DNA from: UTCFX2 sp963726375
GTDB lineage: Bacteria; Chloroflexota; Anaerolineae; Anaerolineales; UBA4823
Direction: 5' to 3'
Length of the DNA stretch: 64,000 nucleotides
Assembly (NCBI GenBank): GCA_963726375.1
Contig: CAVSCE010000008.1
Coordinates: forward strand, 496,001 to 560,000
Under the pieces are notes generated by a model. That model was not told the DNA's origin. It did no database searches and saw nothing but the letters and a program-made list of their open reading frames with translations. Shown here piece by piece: positions 60,164 through 64,000 of the stretch (its first letter is position 1; each line of letters begins with the position of its first letter). The translations under genes and the position numbers were made by a program.

Positions 60164-60902
60164 ATGGGTGAATGGATCGTTGGTCGTAATCCCGTCTATG
60201 AGACCCTTCGAGCCGGCAGGCGCCAGGCATTCCGCATCTGGGTAGCGGATGGGGTGCAGGAGAAAGGCCGCCTGGTGGAGATTCAACAGATTTGCAACCA
60301 ACGGCGGGTGGCTGTCAGAACGTGTCCCAAAACAAAAGCTTCAAGGGATTGCCGAGAACCATCAGGGAGTTGCGTTGGAGGCTGGCGAATACCCCTATGC
60401 TAGCCTGCCGGACATTTTGGCGCTGGCGAACAAGCGGAGCGAGCCACTTTTTTTGCTGATTCTGGACGCCCTCCAGGACCCCCAAAATCTTGGGACGCTC
60501 CTGCGGACCGCGGAAGCTGTTGGGGTGCATGGGATCTTGCTCCCACTTCGCCAGACTGTGACTGTCACTCCCGCGGTAGTAGGGGCTTCGTCTGGTGCAA
60601 GCGAGCACTTACAGATCGCCCAGATAAACCTGGCACAAGCGATCCGGGAAATCAAGGCGGCAGGAGCCTGGGTAATTGGGTTGGAAGAGGGTGATGCTGC
60701 CCAATGGATTGACCAGGTCAGGTTGGATGGGCCGATCGCGCTGGTCGTTGGGAGTGAAGGCCAGGGTATGCGTTCCCTGGTGCGCGATTCGTGTGATATT
60801 TTGGTGCGCCTCCCGATGCTGGGTAAAATTGGTTCACTGAATGCGGCTGTCGCCGGTTCAGTAGCCCTTTATCTGGCTCTTGGGGCGCGAAGCAAGCGGT
60901 GA
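60164..60902 (+). CDS. SpoU-type 23S rRNA (guanosine-2'-O)-methyltransferase (RlmB-like), one frameshift
   Basis: About 245 residues. GEWIVGRNPVYETLRAG is the N-terminal substrate domain. An extra base near 60317 ends the first frame. The rest has HQGVALEAGEYPYASL and the SPOUT knot motifs LILDALQDPQNLGTLLRTAEAVGV, ALVVGSEGQGMRSLVRDSCD and IGSLNAAVAGSVALYL. This is the RlmB/TrmH family, which methylates a guanosine ribose in 23S rRNA; the exact site is not certain. It lies downstream of yacL and upstream of the tRNA-tuf cluster. Confidence 0.9.
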
Positions 60903-60997
60903 ATTCGAGGTCGAAATCTGGGAGAACGCAGGAATAACGATTCCTATTGACGATTAATCGGAATCCTGATAGACTTCCACCCCGCGCGCCAATAACC

Positions 60998-61027
60998 TTG
61001 TCGCGTTCAAAAGCACTCTGGTATAAT
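60998..61027 (+). promoter_or_regulatory. Promoter for the tRNA-tuf cluster
   Basis: TTGTCG (60998-61003) and TATAAT (61022-61027) are 18 bases apart, the latter perfect. The start point would be 30 or so bases before the first tRNA gene. Confidence 0.7.
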
Positions 61028-61065
61028 GCCTTTCGCCTTGCAGAGGCAGTACTTTAATATTGTAT

Positions 61066-61138
61066 GCCGACGTAGCTCAATCGGCAGAGCAACCGCCTTG
61101 TAAGTGGTAGGTTACGGGTTCGATTCCCGTCGTCGGCT
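61066..61138 (+). tRNA. tRNA-Thr (anticodon TGT)
   Basis: The acceptor stem GCCGACG pairs with CGTCGGC, the D-arm carries TAGCTCAATCGGC, the anticodon loop is CTTGTAA with TGT, and the T-arm is GGGTTCGATTCCC. 73 bases, no CCA encoded. First gene of the tRNA-tuf cluster. Confidence 0.95.
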
Positions 61139-61213
61139 TCCGTGGATGGTTGGCGATCAGCGTTGATCAAAATCGACGTTGGTCGCCAACCGGCGACGGT
61201 CTTGTTCTATTTT

Positions 61214-61296
61214 GGGCGGTTACCCAAGTGGCCAACGGGGACTGACTGTAAATCAGTTGTCAGACGACTTCGGAGGTTCGAATCCTTCACCGCCCA
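61214..61296 (+). tRNA. tRNA-Tyr (anticodon GTA)
   Basis: GGGCGGT pairs with ACCGCCC, the anticodon loop contains GTA, and a long variable arm makes it a class II tRNA of 83 bases, as expected for bacterial Tyr. CCA is not encoded. Order Thr-Tyr-Thr-tuf. Confidence 0.95.
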
Positions 61297-61356
61297 CTGC
61301 GACCTGCGACTGAAGGTATGGTTCCTTGCCTGTCAGCGTGCAGTTCAATGGCAAAG

Positions 61357-61429
61357 GCCCTCATAGCTCAGTCGGTAGAGCACGTTCTTGGTAAGAACGG
61401 GGTCATGGGTTCAAATCCCATTGAGGGCT
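61357..61429 (+). tRNA. tRNA-Thr (anticodon GGT)
   Basis: The acceptor GCCCTCA pairs with TGAGGGC, and the anticodon loop TTGGTAA holds GGT. 73 bases. It is the second Thr tRNA in 300 bases and lies directly before tuf. Confidence 0.95.
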
Positions 61430-61474
61430 CTGAGCGCCAAAGCTAGCAGATGTGTTTGGAAGGAGAATGGATTT

Positions 61475-62677
<1,203 letters not shown>

Positions 62678-62692
62678 AGATAGAGAAGGAGC

Positions 62693-62710
62693 ACCGCTAA
62701 CAGCGGTTTT
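62693..62710 (+). terminator. Weak terminator / attenuator between tuf and rpmG
   Basis: ACCGCT (62693-62698) pairs with AGCGGT (62702-62707) around a 3-base loop, then TTTT. The T-run is short, so part of the transcripts would read on into rpmG. Confidence 0.5.
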
Positions 62711-62720
62711 GTGAAGTCTT

Positions 62721-62889
62721 ATGGCATCCAAGAAAGATGTTCGTCCGGTAATCACCTTTGCGTGCACGGAGTGTAAGGAACGCAATTACACCTCACAGAA
62801 GAACCGCCGAAACGATCCGGCCCGGATGGAATTAAATAAATATCTGCTCGCGCTGCCGCAAGCATACCTTGCACCGCGAGACTAAGTGA
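62721..62889 (+). CDS. rpmG: 50S ribosomal protein L33, one frameshift
   Basis: A short gene, 55 residues after repair: MASKKDVRPVITFACTECKERNYTSQKNRRNDPARMELNKY then CSRCRKHTLHRETK. An extra C near 62844 breaks the frame; without it both CxxC zinc pairs (CTEC and CSRC) are restored. The start is the ATG at 62721. The position next to tRNA-Trp and secE is the classic one for L33. Confidence 0.9.
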
Positions 62890-62898
62890 TGGAGTTGC

Positions 62899-62956
62899 CG
62901 GTGTCATGCGTCGGAAAACAGGCGAAATAACCGCCTGGACCCGAAGCATGACGCCG
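62899..62956 (+). other. Long imperfect hairpin upstream of tRNA-Trp
   Basis: CGGTGTCATGCGTCGG (62899-62914) is a near-perfect inverted copy of CCGAAGCATGACGCCG (62941-62956), with two mismatches. Inside it CAGGCG (62919-62924) pairs with CGCCTG (62932-62937). It lies between rpmG and the tRNA, with no T-run, so it is more likely an RNA processing or stability element than a terminator. Confidence 0.5.
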
Positions 62957-62970
62957 AAGCACGTTGTATT

Positions 62971-63044
62971 AGGCCAGTAGCTCAATTTGGCAGAGCACCG
63001 CTCTCCAAAAGCGGGGGTTGTGGGTTCGATTCCTGCCTGGCCTG
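62971..63044 (+). tRNA. tRNA-Trp (anticodon CCA)
   Basis: AGGCCAG pairs with CTGGCCT, the anticodon loop CTCCAAA contains CCA, and the T-arm is GGGTTCGATTCCT. 74 bases. It lies between rpmG and secE, as in many bacteria. Confidence 0.95.
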
Positions 63045-63052
63045 CCTGGGTT

Positions 63053-63091
63053 CTGGTCAACGCCGTCTCGTGGGGCGGCGTTTTGACCGTA
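63053..63091 (+). terminator. Imperfect hairpin between tRNA-Trp and secE
   Basis: GGTCAACGCCG and CGGCGTTTTGACC pair with a two-base bulge. There is no clear T-run, so this may be an mRNA processing site rather than a terminator. Confidence 0.35.
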
Positions 63092-63134
63092 CAGAATAAT
63101 AGAATGTATGATTAAGCTCCTGAAGGAGTAAGCA

Positions 63135-63356
63135 GTGGCGAAGAAAGATGAAAAAGCACTCGCTGTGAAGCGACCGAATCGTATTAGGAAATACATCAAC
63201 GAGACCGTTGGTGAGCTGCGGAAAGTCACCTGGCCTACCCGTCGGGAGGCCACTAACCTTACGCTCATCGTCCTTGCCGTAACGATTGCGGTGGGTTTCT
63301 ATCTCGGTTTGGCGGACTTTATCTTCACGCGGTTCTTTGCACTGTTGTTCACCTAA
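63135..63356 (+). CDS. secE: Preprotein translocase subunit SecE
   Basis: 73 residues, one transmembrane helix, part of the SecYEG channel. RKYINETVGELRKVTWPTRREA is the conserved cytoplasmic amphipathic helix with the WPTR motif, followed by the membrane segment LTLIVLAVTIAVGFYLGLADFI. The GTG start at 63135 has AAGGAG (63123-63128). The position before nusG is typical. Confidence 0.96.
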   Translation: MAKKDEKALAVKRPNRIRKYINETVGELRKVTWPTRREATNLTLIVLAVTIAVGFYLGLADFIFTRFFALLFT

Positions 63357-63421
63357 CATCGAAGGAAAATGGCGCCGTTTGGTGCGAAGCCAGCTCCGGA
63401 TGTTTTTGGGAAGTAGGCGGA

Positions 63422-64000
63422 ATGGATCTGATGGATGACGAGAACGATCGGGATGCGGGATCAGAGGTTGAACAAGACCAGCAGGCCGATTTGTTTGACG
63501 AACAATTAGGAACTGTCTCGGATTCTGCCGTGCCGGCAATCGATGATGATTTGCCGGTAGATTTTGGTTTTGGCTCGATTGAGCCAGGCGTTTCTGATCT
63601 GGAAGATGGTCGAGCCTGGTATGTGGTTCACTGCTATTCGGGATATGAGAACAAAGTTCGCCACAACCTGGAGCAACGGATTGAAAGCATGGGGATGAAA
63701 GACAAGATTTTTGATGTCGTCGTCCCAACCGAAGAGGAAATTGAAGTAAAGGAAGGCAAGCGCCGAACAGTTGAGCGCCGAGTTTTTCCAGGCTACATCC
63801 TGGTGAACATGATCCTGTCAGAAGAATCCTGGTACGTTGTGCGGAACACGCCCGGCGTTACCGGTTTTGTTGGGATGGGAAACACCCCAACACCTCTGCG
63901 CCCTGAAGAAGTAGCCCAGATAATCAAGCGGATGGAAGCAGAAGCCCCTCGAATAAAAGTCACTTTCAAGTCTGGCGAGCGGGTGCGGATCGTGGACGGG
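63422..64000 (+). CDS. nusG: Transcription termination/antitermination factor NusG, partial
   Basis: 193 codons, running off the right edge. The NGN domain starts at AWYVVHCYSGYENKVRHNLEQRIESM. It has FPGYILVNM and WYVVRNTPGVTGFVG, and the KOW domain begins FKSGERVRIVDG. The first 58 residues are a very acidic extension (DDENDRDAGSEVEQDQQ...) absent from most NusG. The start is the ATG at 63422 with a weak purine-rich site; ATG 63431 is an alternative. It binds RNA polymerase and Rho. Confidence 0.95.
   Translation, partial: MDLMDDENDRDAGSEVEQDQQADLFDEQLGTVSDSAVPAIDDDLPVDFGFGSIEPGVSDLEDGRAWYVVHCYSGYENKVRHNLEQRIESMGMKDKIFDVVVPTEEEIEVKEGKRRTVERRVFPGYILVNMILSEESWYVVRNTPGVTGFVGMGNTPTPLRPEEVAQIIKRMEAEAPRIKVTFKSGERVRIVDG

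Overview
The window reads as bacterial chromosome with about 50-55% G+C, very probably from an anaerobic member of the Chloroflexota (Anaerolineae-like). This is an inference from gene content, not a database result. Supporting traits are the many Thr/Pro-linker LysM proteins, paired AI-2E-type permeases, a YacL-type PIN-TRAM protein, a UbiE/UbiX pair for menaquinone-type chemistry, selenium metabolism (SelA), and a membrane-bound group 4 [NiFe] hydrogenase with a complex I-like membrane arm.

Layout. 1-3.7 kb (minus): end of tsaD, an M24 peptidase, selA and a small membrane protein. 3.8-7.8 kb: dnaK (minus) divergent from dnaA (plus). 7.8-22.7 kb: envelope and housekeeping genes (two AI-2E permeases, a sortase, SixA, a HerA-like ATPase, a phospholipase D-like lipoprotein, a THUMP-like methyltransferase, a serine hydrolase, a flavoprotein plus flippase-like pair, a beta-propeller protein). 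22.8-31.5 kb: LysM protein, CapA, FtsK, RNase Z, a molybdopterin oxidoreductase, a broken GMC oxidoreductase and a broken metal-dependent hydrolase. 31.5-34.6 kb: a YfcC-type permease and a PLP decarboxylase. 34.6-43.2 kb: a ten-gene hydrogenase operon on the minus strand, whose genes mostly overlap as ATGA and end with the maturation protease. 43.4-60.9 kb: glycosyltransferase, thioesterase, LysM/B-repeat protein, MFS permease, tandem CcmC-like paralogues, a pseudokinase, hutU, an Rrf2 regulator, ugd, methyltransferases, ubiX-ubiE-UMF1 permease, yacL and a SpoU methylase. 61-64 kb: the translation/transcription cluster tRNA-Thr, tRNA-Tyr, tRNA-Thr, tuf, rpmG, tRNA-Trp, secE, nusG, in an order close to the tufB-secE-nusG region of other bacteria.

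A dominant feature is that about half of the genes, including essential ones (dnaK, dnaA, ftsK, ubiE, rpmG), carry single-base frameshifts. Almost all the clear cases are one-base insertions, and removing them restores proteins of normal family length. I treat these mainly as sequence or assembly errors. The annotation gives corrected gene limits and approximate shift positions. The most interesting biology is the hydrogenase operon, a catalytically dead kinase-like membrane protein, a tandem pair of CcmC-like membrane proteins, a leader with an internal terminator before yacL, and dyad-rich regulatory regions upstream of the hydrogenase operon and of ugd/rrf2.
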